Shown: one piece after another, positions 43,089 through 52,028 of the stretch | Position numbering within the stretch: the stretch's first letter is position 1 | How the letters are laid out: every line of letters begins with the position of its first letter | Source: Lysinibacillus sphaericus | GTDB taxonomy: Bacteria; Bacillota; Bacilli; Bacillales_A; Planococcaceae | NCBI RefSeq assembly: GCF_001629735.1 | Contig: NZ_CP015224.1 | Coordinates: 1,054,001-1,118,000, forward strand | Direction of reading: 5' to 3' | DNA length: 64,000 bases | Position numbers and translations under genes: made by a program | Notes under the pieces: model-generated | The model's database searches: none | Told to the model about the DNA's origin: nothing | The model's input: the letters and a program-made list of their open reading frames with translations, nothing else

Positions 43089-44300
43089 ATGAAATTGAAT
43101 AGAAATTTTTCTTTATTACTTTTAGGTCAGTCACTCGCTAATATAGGCGATGTATTATATATAGTCAGTGTTATAAGTACAATTTTTTTGTTAACAGGCT
43201 CTGCCATTGCAGCATCGTTTGTGCCATTTACAATTGCCTCTTCTATGTTTATATCTAGTCTGCTGACACCTCTGTTGGTTGAGAAACTAAATCTTAAATG
43301 GTTACTAGCTGGGTCACAAATTGCAAAAACGATTTTACTCTTTATTCTAGGGTTTATGGTAATGGGTTTATCAGCAGCTAATTATTATTTTATCTTTTTC
43401 ATAATAGGAATGATTGCTTTTTTTGATGGATGTGCTAACCCAATCAGGCAGACATTGACTCCATACTATGTTAAACCTGAAAAGCTACTTCAAGCTAATG
43501 GAATTTCGGAAACGATTACGCAGGTCATCCAAGCAGGTATGTGGTTCGTAGGAAGTTCCTTGTTAATTATTATGAGCGCTCAACAACTGATTTGGTTAGT
43601 TGGATGTTTATTTGTCACGGCAAGCGTATTACTTTGTCTGCTAGAAAGTGTAAACAATCATCCATCAACCGAAATAAAGGGGAAACTTGAAAAGATTAAA
43701 GAGGGTTGGCAAACTTTATCTAATACGCCAGTTTTAAAAAGGATTGCTTGGATAGAATTTTTAGAAACAATTGCAGCAACAGTTTGGATAGCTGCTATTT
43801 TATATGTGTTTGTCAGCGATGCTTTGAACGTTGATGAAAAATGGTGGGGATTTATCAATGGAGCCAACTTTTTAGGGTTGATTTTAGGAAGTGCCTATTG
43901 TATTAAATTTTCTTCTGTGGTGGAAGAGAAAATAGGAGCCTATATTTTTGTTGGTTCCTTTGCAAGCTTCATATTTACAATGTTATTTAGCATAAACAGC
44001 ATTCCAATGATTTCCTTACTTTTATCACTTTGTGTAGGGCTTTTTGGACAAATTAAACAAATTCCTCAACAAACAGTGATACAAACCAGTGTGTCAAAAG
44101 AACAGTTATCAACGGTTTATACTTCATTAGGTGCTATCGGGACTGGGATTTTCGGCATTGGCTCTCTTGTTATGGGGGTAATAGCAGATTTAGTAGGAAT
44201 TAGACTGGTTTTTGTCATTTCGGGGCTATTACTTGCGATAGTCAGTGTAATCGCTCAGAAAAATAAGCAACTGTTTGTTAGAAATGTTTTAAAACAATAA
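43089..44300 (+). CDS. MFS transporter, macrolide-efflux-like (MefA/MFS_3 type)
   Basis: The 403-residue protein has about twelve membrane helices. The N-terminus (NRNFSLLLLGQSLANIGDVLYIVSV) and the inner GCANPIRQTLTPYYVKPEKLLQANG loop near residue 118-142 are typical of Mef-type and enterobactin-exporter-type major facilitator proteins. It likely exports a small hydrophobic drug or metabolite by proton antiport. ATG 43089 is 7 nt after GGGGG. The leader with a short peptide and Shine-Dalgarno-sequestering sequences supports antibiotic-inducible expression. Own terminator downstream. Confidence 0.83.
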   Translation: MKLNRNFSLLLLGQSLANIGDVLYIVSVISTIFLLTGSAIAASFVPFTIASSMFISSLLTPLLVEKLNLKWLLAGSQIAKTILLFILGFMVMGLSAANYYFIFFIIGMIAFFDGCANPIRQTLTPYYVKPEKLLQANGISETITQVIQAGMWFVGSSLLIIMSAQQLIWLVGCLFVTASVLLCLLESVNNHPSTEIKGKLEKIKEGWQTLSNTPVLKRIAWIEFLETIAATVWIAAILYVFVSDALNVDEKWWGFINGANFLGLILGSAYCIKFSSVVEEKIGAYIFVGSFASFIFTMLFSINSIPMISLLLSLCVGLFGQIKQIPQQTVIQTSVSKEQLSTVYTSLGAIGTGIFGIGSLVMGVIADLVGIRLVFVISGLLLAIVSVIAQKNKQLFVRNVLKQ

Positions 44301-44316
44301 AATGAAAGAAGAAGTT

Positions 44317-44345
44317 GGACCATCATATTTTTGATGGTCCTTTTT
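44317..44345. terminator. Terminator
   Basis: GGACCATCA pairs with TGATGGTCC around a short T-rich loop, followed by TTTTTAT; between convergent genes. Confidence 0.88.
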
Positions 44346-44352
44346 ATGAAAC

Positions 44353-45762
44353 TCATTGTACGAAAAAGGTGTTATTTTGAAGGGGTGACCATGCTTTTTT
44401 TAGTAGTTGAACGCCTAATTTAATTTCTTCCATTGATAACTTACTGAAGCCTAGTTGTAGCATCGGTTCTATACTTGCTTGCTGGAGAAAAAACGGACTG
44501 GTTGGATAAACTCTTACACCGTGGGACTCTGCTTGTTGGATGAGCTGTTGTTCAGAAAGTGAAGTCTTTATTTTCACTAATACATAGAGGCCCGATTGTT
44601 CGCCTAAAATAGTGATTTGCTCTCCGAATTGTTGTTGTAGCTCCTGCACAAGGCAATGCATTTTTTGTTTATAGGTTAGACGCATTCTTTTAATATGGCG
44701 TGTCCATTCGCCTTGCGCCATAAATTGGGCCATGGTGCGTTGATGAAGGGTGGATGCGTTTTGTTCAAAATGAGCAAATTTCCTTTTGTAAGGCTGCACG
44801 AGGGCATTAGGTAACACCATATAGCTTATTCGTATGCCTGGTAAAAAGGATTTCGAGAATGTACCCAAATAAATTACCCGAGATGGGTCGATGGAGGCAA
44901 GGGCAGGGAATGGCTGTTGTGTATAGCGAAATTCTCCATCATAATCATCCTCAAGAATATAGCCATTCACTTTTTGTGCCCATTGTATCAGTGCTTGCCG
45001 TTGTTGAATGTTCATCGAGACACCATAGGGGAAATGGTGTGAAGGTGTGACATACAAGAGACGTGAAAGACAATTTGTTAAGACATCAAGCTGTGCACCT
45101 GCTTCGAACACAGGTAAGGTCTCAATGTCAAAGTTATGTAATTGAAATGCCTCCCGAGCCCCATCATAGCCTGGGTCCTCCAGCAGTATGCTAGGGAAAT
45201 TTTCCTTCAGTAAAAATGCAAGATACAAAAGCATCTGCTGTGTACTACTTCCAATAATGATATTTTCATGATTGGTATAGAGCCCTCTTGCCTGTAGTAA
45301 ATACTGGACAAGCTGTTCTTTTAGTATAGGCTCTCCAAACAGTGCCCCATATTGATAACAGGCTGGCTCCTGTAAAACCTGATTGGCGATTTGACGCCAG
45401 GCCTTGATGGGAAAGTGTTGTTGATCGACAGCCCCAGCTAGGAAATTCACAAGTAATGCCGAAGTATCCTTTATTGGCTTCGATTGAATAGGCTGTGGTT
45501 GCTCTTGTAAGAAAACTTGCTCCAACGCATTCACAAAGTACCCTTTCCGACCTTCACCTCGAATATACCCCTCAGCTACAAGCTGATCGTAGGCCGTTAA
45601 TGTCGTATTGCGACTCACCTGCAAAGTTTCTGCTAGCTTCCGAATAGAAGGCAGGGTATCATTCTTTTCCAATGTGCCTTCCATAATGAGGGTTTTCAGT
45701 TGCTGATAGATTTGTTTATATTTGGCTTCTTTGTCCGTTAATAAAAAGATGAAATCGTCCAT
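44353..45762 (-). CDS. MocR-type regulator (GntR HTH fused to aminotransferase-like domain)
   Basis: The ~469-residue regulator has an N-terminal GntR winged helix (PSIRKLAETLQVSRNTTLTAYDQLVAEGYI, about 35-65). A fold-type I aminotransferase domain follows, with LEDDYDGEFR near 275 and the PLP-lysine segment YLGTFSKSFLPGIRISYMV near 300-318. MocR proteins sense PLP-linked amino compounds and often control a divergent gene, here the GNAT at 45873. ATG 45762 follows GAGGTG; ATG 45780 is poorly spaced. Close to PdxR-like proteins, but no pdxST is near. Confidence 0.87.
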   Translation of the reverse strand: MDDFIFLLTDKEAKYKQIYQQLKTLIMEGTLEKNDTLPSIRKLAETLQVSRNTTLTAYDQLVAEGYIRGEGRKGYFVNALEQVFLQEQPQPIQSKPIKDTSALLVNFLAGAVDQQHFPIKAWRQIANQVLQEPACYQYGALFGEPILKEQLVQYLLQARGLYTNHENIIIGSSTQQMLLYLAFLLKENFPSILLEDPGYDGAREAFQLHNFDIETLPVFEAGAQLDVLTNCLSRLLYVTPSHHFPYGVSMNIQQRQALIQWAQKVNGYILEDDYDGEFRYTQQPFPALASIDPSRVIYLGTFSKSFLPGIRISYMVLPNALVQPYKRKFAHFEQNASTLHQRTMAQFMAQGEWTRHIKRMRLTYKQKMHCLVQELQQQFGEQITILGEQSGLYVLVKIKTSLSEQQLIQQAESHGVRVYPTSPFFLQQASIEPMLQLGFSKLSMEEIKLGVQLLKKAWSPLQNNTFFVQ

Positions 45763-45872
45763 AATGCACCTCATCGACATGTTGAAATGTTTGAAACTGT
45801 CTCTTTTTAAATGTCAGATAATCTACTACCATCATACTAGAATGACCAATAAATTGAAATGGGGAGTAGAAT

Positions 45873-46313
45873 ATGAATATTTGTACTGTATCACAGACAA
45901 CAATTAGGGATGTGGTCCCGTTATTTAATGCTTATCGTGAGTTTTATGGACAACCGACTGATTTAAAGCAAGCCGAACAGTTTATCCAAGAACGTGTGGA
46001 AAAGGAGCAATCCACTATTTTTCTCGCATACTTGAATGGGGAACCAGTAGGTTTTGCGCAGCTATTTCCTACCTTTTCATCCGTAGCTATGAAAAGGGCA
46101 TTTATTTTAAATGATTTATTTGTGGCAGTGCATGCTAGAAAAAAAGGGGTGGCCAAAGCATTAATCGAACAATGCTACATCTATTGCCAGCAGGAGAACG
46201 CTCGTTACATGATGCTCGAAACAGCAAAGGACAATGTTAATGCCCAAAAGCTCTATGAAAAAGTAGGGATGACCACAGATGATCATGTGTATTACTACAG
46301 TATGTATTGGTGA
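45873..46313 (+). CDS. GNAT N-acetyltransferase
   Basis: The 146-residue compact acetyltransferase has ILNDLFVAVHARKKGVAKALIEQCYIYC (strand 4 and acetyl-CoA loop, ~80-107) and ENARYMMLETAKDNVNAQKLYEKVGM. GGGGAG precedes the ATG. It is divergent from the mocR gene with a ~110-bp shared control region, which makes it the probable target of that regulator. Substrate unknown; diamine or amino acid is plausible given MocR. Confidence 0.87.
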   Translation: MNICTVSQTTIRDVVPLFNAYREFYGQPTDLKQAEQFIQERVEKEQSTIFLAYLNGEPVGFAQLFPTFSSVAMKRAFILNDLFVAVHARKKGVAKALIEQCYIYCQQENARYMMLETAKDNVNAQKLYEKVGMTTDDHVYYYSMYW

Positions 46314-46372
46314 AAAGCGGCGCTATAGTTTTTAAAAGTCATTGTTTGTATGAAATCTACTAATCACCTGGT

Positions 46373-46411
46373 GAAAGCCCCCGCCAATTGAGCTAAATGG
46401 CGGGGGCTTTC
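46373..46411. terminator. GC-rich bidirectional terminator
   Basis: GAAAGCCCCCGCCA pairs perfectly with TGGCGGGGGCTTTC around an 11-nt loop, between convergent genes. Confidence 0.88.
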
Positions 46412-46413
46412 GG

Positions 46414-47097
46414 TTAGGCATGACTCATCCAGCCTGCAAAAAGACCAGAAGTGAAAAAGCGAGTAACCTGCTTAAATCCAGCCTCTTTCAGTAATTCCTG
46501 CATGTCTTGATCGGATAGGAAAGAGATATTCATAATGACTTTCCCCATATCTTCGACCTTAGCTTTTTTGTATCCTGCGTCTAAAAAGAAGCTTTGCCAG
46601 ATTTTAATGCGATCTTGCAGTTCGTCACTATTTCGATCTCCATAGGCACATGCGAGGATAAAAGGTTTCCCGGGCTTTAATTGCGCATGAATGTTGTGTA
46701 ATAAGTTAAGTTTTTGCTGTCGATTTTCGATAAAATGCAGCACAAGGATGCAGCTAGCAGCATCATAGGTTAATGGAGAGGGGGGCAAGGTATCGATGGT
46801 TCCTTGAAGAAGCTGAACTCGGCTTTCTATAGATAATTGCTGTGCCTTATACTGAGCAATTTGTAGCATCTCTTCAGACGGGTCAATACCTGTAAAAGTC
46901 CAGTTTGGATTAGAGGGTCCCCATGCGGATAGCTCATTACCGCCCCCAGCTCCTACAACTAGCAGGGATGAGTCTTGCTCACCTAAATGAGCTCGGAAAT
47001 AGGCTTGTGTCATGGCGAATAAAGTGTCATAAGCTGGTACAGAGATACGAGTACTTTGTTCATAGATGCGAGCCTTCTCTAATAGATGTATATTCAT
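46414..47097 (-). CDS. Class I SAM-dependent methyltransferase
   Basis: The 227-residue cytoplasmic enzyme has SAM motif I SLLVVGAGGGNELSAWG near 48-64, an acidic GIDPSEEMLQIAQYKAQQL motif II and AASCILVLHFIENRQQKLNLL after it. It is a generic small-molecule methyltransferase; the acceptor is unknown. ATG 47097 follows TTGGAGGTAA; the upstream ATG at 47184 has no ribosome site. Single gene, strong terminator. Confidence 0.85.
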   Translation of the reverse strand: MNIHLLEKARIYEQSTRISVPAYDTLFAMTQAYFRAHLGEQDSSLLVVGAGGGNELSAWGPSNPNWTFTGIDPSEEMLQIAQYKAQQLSIESRVQLLQGTIDTLPPSPLTYDAASCILVLHFIENRQQKLNLLHNIHAQLKPGKPFILACAYGDRNSDELQDRIKIWQSFFLDAGYKKAKVEDMGKVIMNISFLSDQDMQELLKEAGFKQVTRFFTSGLFAGWMSHA

Positions 47098-47326
47098 AGT
47101 TATTACCTCCAATACTATTACATACATTAAAGACCTTAATAGTCTGTAATTGAGTATATATGAAATTTTACCAAAGCACAACAAAGAAATCTCACCCGAT
47201 TATAATTAAAGTGAAACGATGAATAATTAATATTTAAGATTAATAATTTAATGATTATCATTAAATTATTATTGAATTTAATAGCTCTTTCTTCTACACT
47301 TAACGTAATGAATAGGGGGAGAAAAT

Positions 47327-47926
47327 ATGATTAATGCTATTGTGCAAGTGTTGTTATTTTCAGTCATACCGTTTGTTTGGTGGAGTTTTTCAGCAAAAAA
47401 GGAACAACCCTTTCTTGAATGGTTAGGGTTGCATAGGCCTATTATTGTCGATAAGGGGAAATATGCCATATTTTATATACTTTCTATTGTAATAGTAGTG
47501 ATGCCTAATTTCGCTCTCGTCTTTTTTTATATGGATGGTTCCATATTAGCGTCCAATCAATTTGCTGGCCTTGGCTTAGCGGGGCTCATACCCGCTCTTC
47601 TATATGCTATGATTCAAACCGGCTTATCAGAGGAGCTATTGTTCCGTGGTTTTTTATTGAAAAGGCTGGCAAAATCCTTTGGTTTCCAAGTCGGAAATTT
47701 GCTACAAAGCCTCGTTTTTGGGTGTATTCATGGGGCTCTGTTGTGGACGGTATTACCATTTCCAATCATCTTGTTAGTTGTACTATCTACAGGGCTAGCA
47801 GGCTATGTAATGGGATGGATGAATGAGCGAGTTGGCGGAGGTTCCATTGTGACAAGCTGGAGTATTCATAGTTTGACTAATTTAATGACTGCTTGCCTAT
47901 CATTGTTTCAAATTCTATCTTTTTGA
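47327..47926 (+). CDS. CPBP-family intramembrane metalloprotease
   Basis: The 199-residue membrane protein has about six helices and the Abi/CAAX-protease motifs: SEELLFRGFLLKRL near 100-113 (Glu-Glu...Arg), FGCIHGALLW near 130 (His) and SIHSLTNLM near 184. These form the active site of type II CAAX prenyl endopeptidase relatives, which in Firmicutes act in bacteriocin self-immunity or envelope stress. No bacteriocin gene is near. AGGGGGAG precedes the ATG. Confidence 0.87.
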   Translation: MINAIVQVLLFSVIPFVWWSFSAKKEQPFLEWLGLHRPIIVDKGKYAIFYILSIVIVVMPNFALVFFYMDGSILASNQFAGLGLAGLIPALLYAMIQTGLSEELLFRGFLLKRLAKSFGFQVGNLLQSLVFGCIHGALLWTVLPFPIILLVVLSTGLAGYVMGWMNERVGGGSIVTSWSIHSLTNLMTACLSLFQILSF

Positions 47927-47997
47927 CTTATTTGCATTTCTTTGACGTCACTTGCATAATAGGGCAGAGAAGATTTTTCGTGAAGGGAAGTGCAAAC

Positions 47998-48183
47998 ATG
48001 ACAGAATGGCCAAAGGGAGTAGCCAAGCCTGCAATTCGTGCATTACAAGCAGCAGGCTATACACAATTGAAACAGCTGGAAAACGTTGATCTTTCCACTT
48101 TAGCTCATTTACATGGAATGGGTCCAAAAGCGCTTGCCGCGATTGAGGCGGCATTAGAGGAAAGTAGGGAGCCGCGTGAATAA
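47998..48183 (+). CDS. Helix-hairpin-helix small protein
   Basis: The 61-residue protein resembles a helix-hairpin-helix domain: KPAIRALQAAGYTQLKQLENVDLSTLAHLHGMGPKALAAIEAAL, similar to the C-terminal domain of RNA polymerase alpha subunit and to small DNA-binding proteins. GAAGGGAAG precedes ATG 47998. The stop overlaps the next small gene. Confidence 0.75.
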   Translation: MTEWPKGVAKPAIRALQAAGYTQLKQLENVDLSTLAHLHGMGPKALAAIEAALEESREPRE

Positions 48184-48343
48184 GCTAACATTATTTTTAC
48201 TGGCAATGGTGGTCTATTATATAGTCGTTGTTTTCCTCATCAGTAAGCTTTTTATCATTCCTATCATGAAAGTAATGGCACTTGTCTTCTTTATAGGAGC
48301 GGGTTTCATCTTTTCACGTAAGATGCGCAGGAAGCTGCAGTAG
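48176..48343 (+). CDS. 55-residue membrane protein
   Basis: GTG 48176 overlaps the preceding stop region by 8 bp and opens a 55-codon frame with two hydrophobic helices (LTLFLLAMVVYYIVVVFLI; MALVFFIGAGFIF) and a basic C-terminus (SRKMRRKLQ). The preceding AGGAAAGTAGGGAG may act as ribosome site. The next gene's AGGAGG overlaps its stop, so the three form one unit. Function unknown. Confidence 0.6.
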   Translation: MNKLTLFLLAMVVYYIVVVFLISKLFIIPIMKVMALVFFIGAGFIFSRKMRRKLQ

Positions 48344-48351
48344 GAGGCATT

Positions 48352-48984
48352 ATGAAAATTGTTCAATTAACAGTCATTTATTTAGCCATTATTTTGCTGG
48401 CAATGGGGCTATCTTTATCAGGGGTGCGGCTATCCTTTTCCCTCGGTATAATTGCTTTGTTCGTGGTAGCTATTATTTATCGTCATGTACATATTTTATA
48501 TCGAACAAACAATATGGAGCTTGTAGATAAATGGGTGAAGCGCCGTCAGAAAGAACCAATATTTGCGGCTCTCTATGCATCCGCTTATGAAACGGTAGAC
48601 GAACAGATTCGTGCTATGGATGTCATCATCCACCATTATAAGCAGCCAGCCATCAAAAACAATTATCTATTTACGAAAGCGATTATGGAAAAAAATCTTG
48701 GAGCGGCAAAGGCTGCTGCCCAGCAAATTAACAAGGAGCCATTGTCAAGCTACGCCCTATGCTATATTGCAGCCATGGAAGGTCGAACGGCAGCTATGAG
48801 AAGTGACAAGCTGACACAGCCTTGGATGCAACCTGCTGTAGAGGCAGTTTACGCCCATAGCCAAAACAATAAAGAATTGTTCCGCCAATGGGCTGATGCT
48901 AGCATCGAACAAGCGCGTGGTGTACAAAAGTATGGTTTAATACATAATTTTAGACAAATGGAAAGAGAATTGGATGGTGAATAA
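48352..48984 (+). CDS. Hypothetical membrane protein with helical tail
   Basis: The 210-residue protein has two N-terminal transmembrane helices (~5-45) followed by a soluble helical region (~60-205) with repeated short helices (AKAAAQQINKEPLSSYALCYIAAMEGR) reminiscent of TPR-like packing. TAGGAGGC precedes ATG 48352. Last gene of the small cluster with the HhH protein and the 55-residue membrane protein. No family recognised. Confidence 0.65.
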   Translation: MKIVQLTVIYLAIILLAMGLSLSGVRLSFSLGIIALFVVAIIYRHVHILYRTNNMELVDKWVKRRQKEPIFAALYASAYETVDEQIRAMDVIIHHYKQPAIKNNYLFTKAIMEKNLGAAKAAAQQINKEPLSSYALCYIAAMEGRTAAMRSDKLTQPWMQPAVEAVYAHSQNNKELFRQWADASIEQARGVQKYGLIHNFRQMERELDGE

Positions 48985-49344
48985 CTATTTGGTATACTAA
49001 ATAAAACATGAAACGTATGAGGAGTCGATCATTTGAAGGTAAATAGATTTCCTACAATTGTTCATAAGGGGACGAATGCCTAAGTTAGTGATGATCAATG
49101 AGCACCGACTAGTGGAAGGTGGAGAGGTCCGTCTTACAGTGGTTGATACAATAGTCTAAAGTCAATCGTGGTTCGGATAAAGAGATGAAAAATGTTCTTT
49201 TGAAGGTGGAACTAGAAGTAATCGTTTTGTAGAGCGAAATGGTGAATGGGTTAAATCATGATCAAAGCCTAATACTATTAATTTAGAAAAACAAAACGGA
49301 ACCCTTTCTCCAAAGATGAAAAAATCGTCTTGGAGGAAGAACAA
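48985..49344 (+). pseudogene. Gap with possible decayed gene pieces
   Basis: About 345 bp without an intact gene, but short protein-like readings occur in different frames: 49080-49160 (KLVMINEHRLVEGGEVRLTVVD) and 49189-49260 (DEKCSFEGGTRSNRFVERNG). None has a start with a ribosome site. It looks like the decayed remains of one or more genes; the original function cannot be told. Confidence 0.3.
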
Positions 49345-49656
49345 TTGAGTAGAAAAACTGAAAATACAGCATTTCATTGTGAGCAGTGTGGTCTGGACGT
49401 GATCCCATTAAACAATGGTAGTTTCCGCAATCATTGCCCACATTGTTTATATTCTAAGCACCTAGATATTATACCTGGTGATAGAGCCAATCCATGTAAA
49501 GGGTTAATGCAGCCGATTACTATTGATTATTCATCTAAAAAAGGTTATCAAATTGTACATCAATGTAAAAAATGTGGTCACCTGTCACGTAATAAAGTTG
49601 CCATCGATTGCATACAAGAGGATCAGCTTATTTTATTTATGCAATCCATAGAGTAG
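49345..49656 (+). CDS. RNHCP-domain zinc protein
   Basis: The 103-residue protein has several cysteine pairs: FHCEQCGLDV, RNHCPHCLYSKH and IVHQCKKCGHLSRNK, and the RNHCP core that names the family. Probably a zinc-ribbon nucleic-acid-associated protein; function unknown. TTG 49345 is 7 nt after GGAGGA. Single gene with a strong terminator. Confidence 0.85.
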   Translation: MSRKTENTAFHCEQCGLDVIPLNNGSFRNHCPHCLYSKHLDIIPGDRANPCKGLMQPITIDYSSKKGYQIVHQCKKCGHLSRNKVAIDCIQEDQLILFMQSIE

Positions 49657-49668
49657 TTTCATGTTTGG

Positions 49669-49707
49669 AAGACGTATTAAAGAGCAACTCTTTAATACGT
49701 CTTTTTT
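49669..49707. terminator. Bidirectional terminator
   Basis: A perfect 16-bp stem (AAGACGTATTAAAGAG/CTCTTTAATACGTCTT) with a 3-nt loop and T/A tracts, between convergent genes. Confidence 0.93.
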
Positions 49708-50215
49708 AATGCTTTTTATTCAATAAAATGCCTCGTACGATTCCCATACTGAAAATACCACAGAGCAAGAAAAGAAAGAGATACGCATGCCATTGCTGTA
49801 AAATACGATCGTGCCCAAGTGCGATCGTAAGGTCATTGAAAAGGGAGTACGTAAAGTACAATAAAATACTATTTTTTATGAGACAAAATGTCATGATGCC
49901 ATTTTGACGCTGACTATGGGACAGCGGCGGTTTATTTTTACGCATCACAGGATAGGCTGCTTTCATCTCTAAATAGTGCAAAAGTAAAAATAGCATAAGT
50001 GCAATAAAAGGTAAATAAAATATGGCGATTTTTGGTCCGAATTGTGCGTGGTCACTCGTAAAGCTTTGTAAAACTGGAATCGTTGCAGGAAGCTTTTGAT
50101 ATTGAATCAGTGTAGCTGTGAAGCCAGCTAAAAAAATGATGGCCACGACGACCGTTAGCTGGTGACAAAAGCGTGGTGTTGGTGTTTTTTGTTGTGTTTG
50201 CATCCTTGCCCTCAT
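49706..50215 (-). CDS. DUF1648-like membrane protein
   Basis: The ~169-residue membrane protein has about four helices. A KLPATIPVLQSF motif near residue 45 follows the first helix, resembling the DUF1648 domain (SdpI-related proteins, where a YxxLPxxIPxH motif is typical). Start uncertain: ATG 50215, 50203 and 50227 are all possible, with weak GAGG ribosome sites. Function unknown; SdpI relatives provide immunity to killing factors but the key pieces are incomplete here. Confidence 0.55.
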   Translation of the reverse strand: MRARMQTQQKTPTPRFCHQLTVVVAIIFLAGFTATLIQYQKLPATIPVLQSFTSDHAQFGPKIAIFYLPFIALMLFLLLHYLEMKAAYPVMRKNKPPLSHSQRQNGIMTFCLIKNSILLYFTYSLFNDLTIALGHDRILQQWHAYLFLFLLCGIFSMGIVRGILLNKKH

Positions 50216-50291
50216 TTCCATCCTCATTCAAAATTACAATCTGTTATACTGTATCATAGAATGATTGCTTTTGTGAGAGAGAAAGAAGGAT

Positions 50292-51035
50292 ATGATGGAA
50301 TACTTGTTATTTTTATTCATTGGAATCATTGGGAATGTCATTGGTACATTAGTGGGTGGCGGTGGTTTAATCACCTTACCAACGATGATGTTAATGGGGG
50401 TGCCAGTTCATTCTGCCATTGGCGCCAATAAAGTGTCCAATATGGTAAGTGCTTTTTCGAGCTTTTATACGATCTATAAACGAAAAGAATTAGCATGGTC
50501 AGAAATGCAGCCAGTCTTATTAGTATCGTTAATCGGTGGAACATTGGGTGGACTTTTTGCTTCGTTTATGAGTAGCCAAACATTGACATTTATTGCCATC
50601 TTTTTACTAGGCTTTGCGTTAATGATGTCCTTTATGGGTGGGGCTGATTTTGGCCATAAAGAACTCTTTATGATGAATCGAAAGAATGGTCCAATCCTTC
50701 TTGGAGTTGGTTTTTATGATGGCATGTTTGGGCCTGGCAGTAGTACACTAGCCCTTTATACATATGCTCATGAGAAAATTTCTTATATTAAAGCAGTTGG
50801 ACTCTCAAGGGTAGGTGTATTCGCCATGTGCTCAGGAGCAGCAATTACTTATATTGCTACGGGAAAAATTGAATGGCCACTTACATTGATTTTAATGGTA
50901 GGCTCTACGATTGGTGCGCAAATTGGCATTGTTTTAGCAAGAAAGGTGAAAGCAAATCAAGTAAAACTCCTACTTCGTATTGTAACCATTGTGTTGATCG
51001 TACAGCTTGTTTATGATTTTATCCAGCAGTTATAG
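50292..51035 (+). CDS. TSUP (TauE/SafE)-family membrane transporter
   Basis: The 247-residue, eight-helix protein has GNVIGTLVGGGGLITLPTMMLMGVP near the N-terminus and a matching second half with GVGFYDGMFGPGSSTL near 135-150, the duplicated TauE/SafE signature. Members export sulfite, sulfoacetate or related anions. AGAAGGAT precedes ATG 50292. The next gene begins almost at once, so the two are co-transcribed. Confidence 0.87.
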   Translation: MMEYLLFLFIGIIGNVIGTLVGGGGLITLPTMMLMGVPVHSAIGANKVSNMVSAFSSFYTIYKRKELAWSEMQPVLLVSLIGGTLGGLFASFMSSQTLTFIAIFLLGFALMMSFMGGADFGHKELFMMNRKNGPILLGVGFYDGMFGPGSSTLALYTYAHEKISYIKAVGLSRVGVFAMCSGAAITYIATGKIEWPLTLILMVGSTIGAQIGIVLARKVKANQVKLLLRIVTIVLIVQLVYDFIQQL

Positions 51036-51047
51036 GAGGTGATTGTC

Positions 51048-51983
51048 CTGTTTGAAATTACACCATATCCTACCTTTTCGTGGTCACTGTCACGCCATAA
51101 AACGCTAACAAGCTGTGCCCGTAAATATGGCTATGAATATTATTTTTCTCATAACGGGTGGCTGAGCTACAATGTGGAGCCTTATCATCAACTTGTTTAT
51201 CGTTTGAAAAAGCTGCAGCCCATGCCTATTTTATTTGGGCAAATTGTTCACCGTTTTATTGAGCAGGCTATTAATGATTATTTACAAACCGGACAGCCCC
51301 CCACATTAGAGGAGCTGATTCATGGGGCTAGAGGACAGCTGAATGCGGCATTTATAGATTCTACTCGCCATCTTGAATCTTGGAGGCACAAGCCAAATAA
51401 ATATTATATGATGCAGGAAATATACTATTCTGGCAAACTTTCTTCTGACCTAGTACAGGATTATAAAGAACGAATCCAGCTTGTCTTTGAGCATTTTTTG
51501 ATAAGTGAAACATTTCAACAAATTACATCACAAAGAGGCTCCTTACGAATTGGAGAACCAGAACAATTTCGCTCGATGAAAATCAACGATATCCAAGTGT
51601 TTGTGGTAATGGATTTTCATTACTTTAATGAACTAACAGATAAATGGGTTATCGTGGACTGGAAGACGGGGGGAGAGTCAGATGATGATCGTCAGCAATT
51701 AGCCCTCTATGCCTATTATGTGCAGCAAAAATATCGGGTGCCGCTTGAGCAAATCGAGGTCTATAATGAATATTTACTAACGGGAAAACGGAAAAAATAT
51801 AGCTTCACCGATATTGATATGGAAAATATTTTACATACATTTCAGTATAGTGTGTTAGAAATGAAAAAGTATCAAGCCGATATTTTTTCCAACGAGCCTG
51901 TAGACCTTGTGGATTTTGAACAAACACAAGAAAAATGGCATTGTCGTGGATGCAATTTTAGAGAATTATGTGCGCAAAAGTAG
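51048..51983 (+). CDS. Stand-alone PD-(D/E)XK nuclease with Fe-S cysteines
   Basis: The ~311-residue soluble protein of the RecB/Cas4 nuclease superfamily has a His in FGQIVHRFIEQAIND, the catalytic Asp in VFVVMDFHYFN, VDWKTGG with Asp and Lys near 205-211, and the QxxxY motif QQLALYAYY. One cysteine near the N-terminus (LTSCARKYGY) and three at the C-terminus (HCRGCNFRELC) match the four-cysteine [4Fe-4S] staple of AddB/Cas4-type nucleases. A perfect AGGAGGTGAT lies 8 nt before CTG 51048, an unusual start; GTG 51039 overlaps that ribosome site. No Cas or helicase gene is near. Confidence 0.82.
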   Translation: MFEITPYPTFSWSLSRHKTLTSCARKYGYEYYFSHNGWLSYNVEPYHQLVYRLKKLQPMPILFGQIVHRFIEQAINDYLQTGQPPTLEELIHGARGQLNAAFIDSTRHLESWRHKPNKYYMMQEIYYSGKLSSDLVQDYKERIQLVFEHFLISETFQQITSQRGSLRIGEPEQFRSMKINDIQVFVVMDFHYFNELTDKWVIVDWKTGGESDDDRQQLALYAYYVQQKYRVPLEQIEVYNEYLLTGKRKKYSFTDIDMENILHTFQYSVLEMKKYQADIFSNEPVDLVDFEQTQEKWHCRGCNFRELCAQK

Positions 51984-52028
51984 AAATGGAGCATCGCCTA
52001 TGTTCATTTGTACAAGAGGAGGGGGAAA

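Noticed and set aside
44353-45762. Reading the MocR gene as a metabolic aminotransferase or as the NagR regulator of the first operon
   Set aside because: The GntR domain fused to an aminotransferase fold is specific to MocR proteins; NagR has a different effector domain and would not contain a PLP lysine segment.
47327-47926. CPBP protease as part of a bacteriocin immunity cluster
   Set aside because: No precursor peptide, modification enzyme or dedicated exporter lies adjacent.
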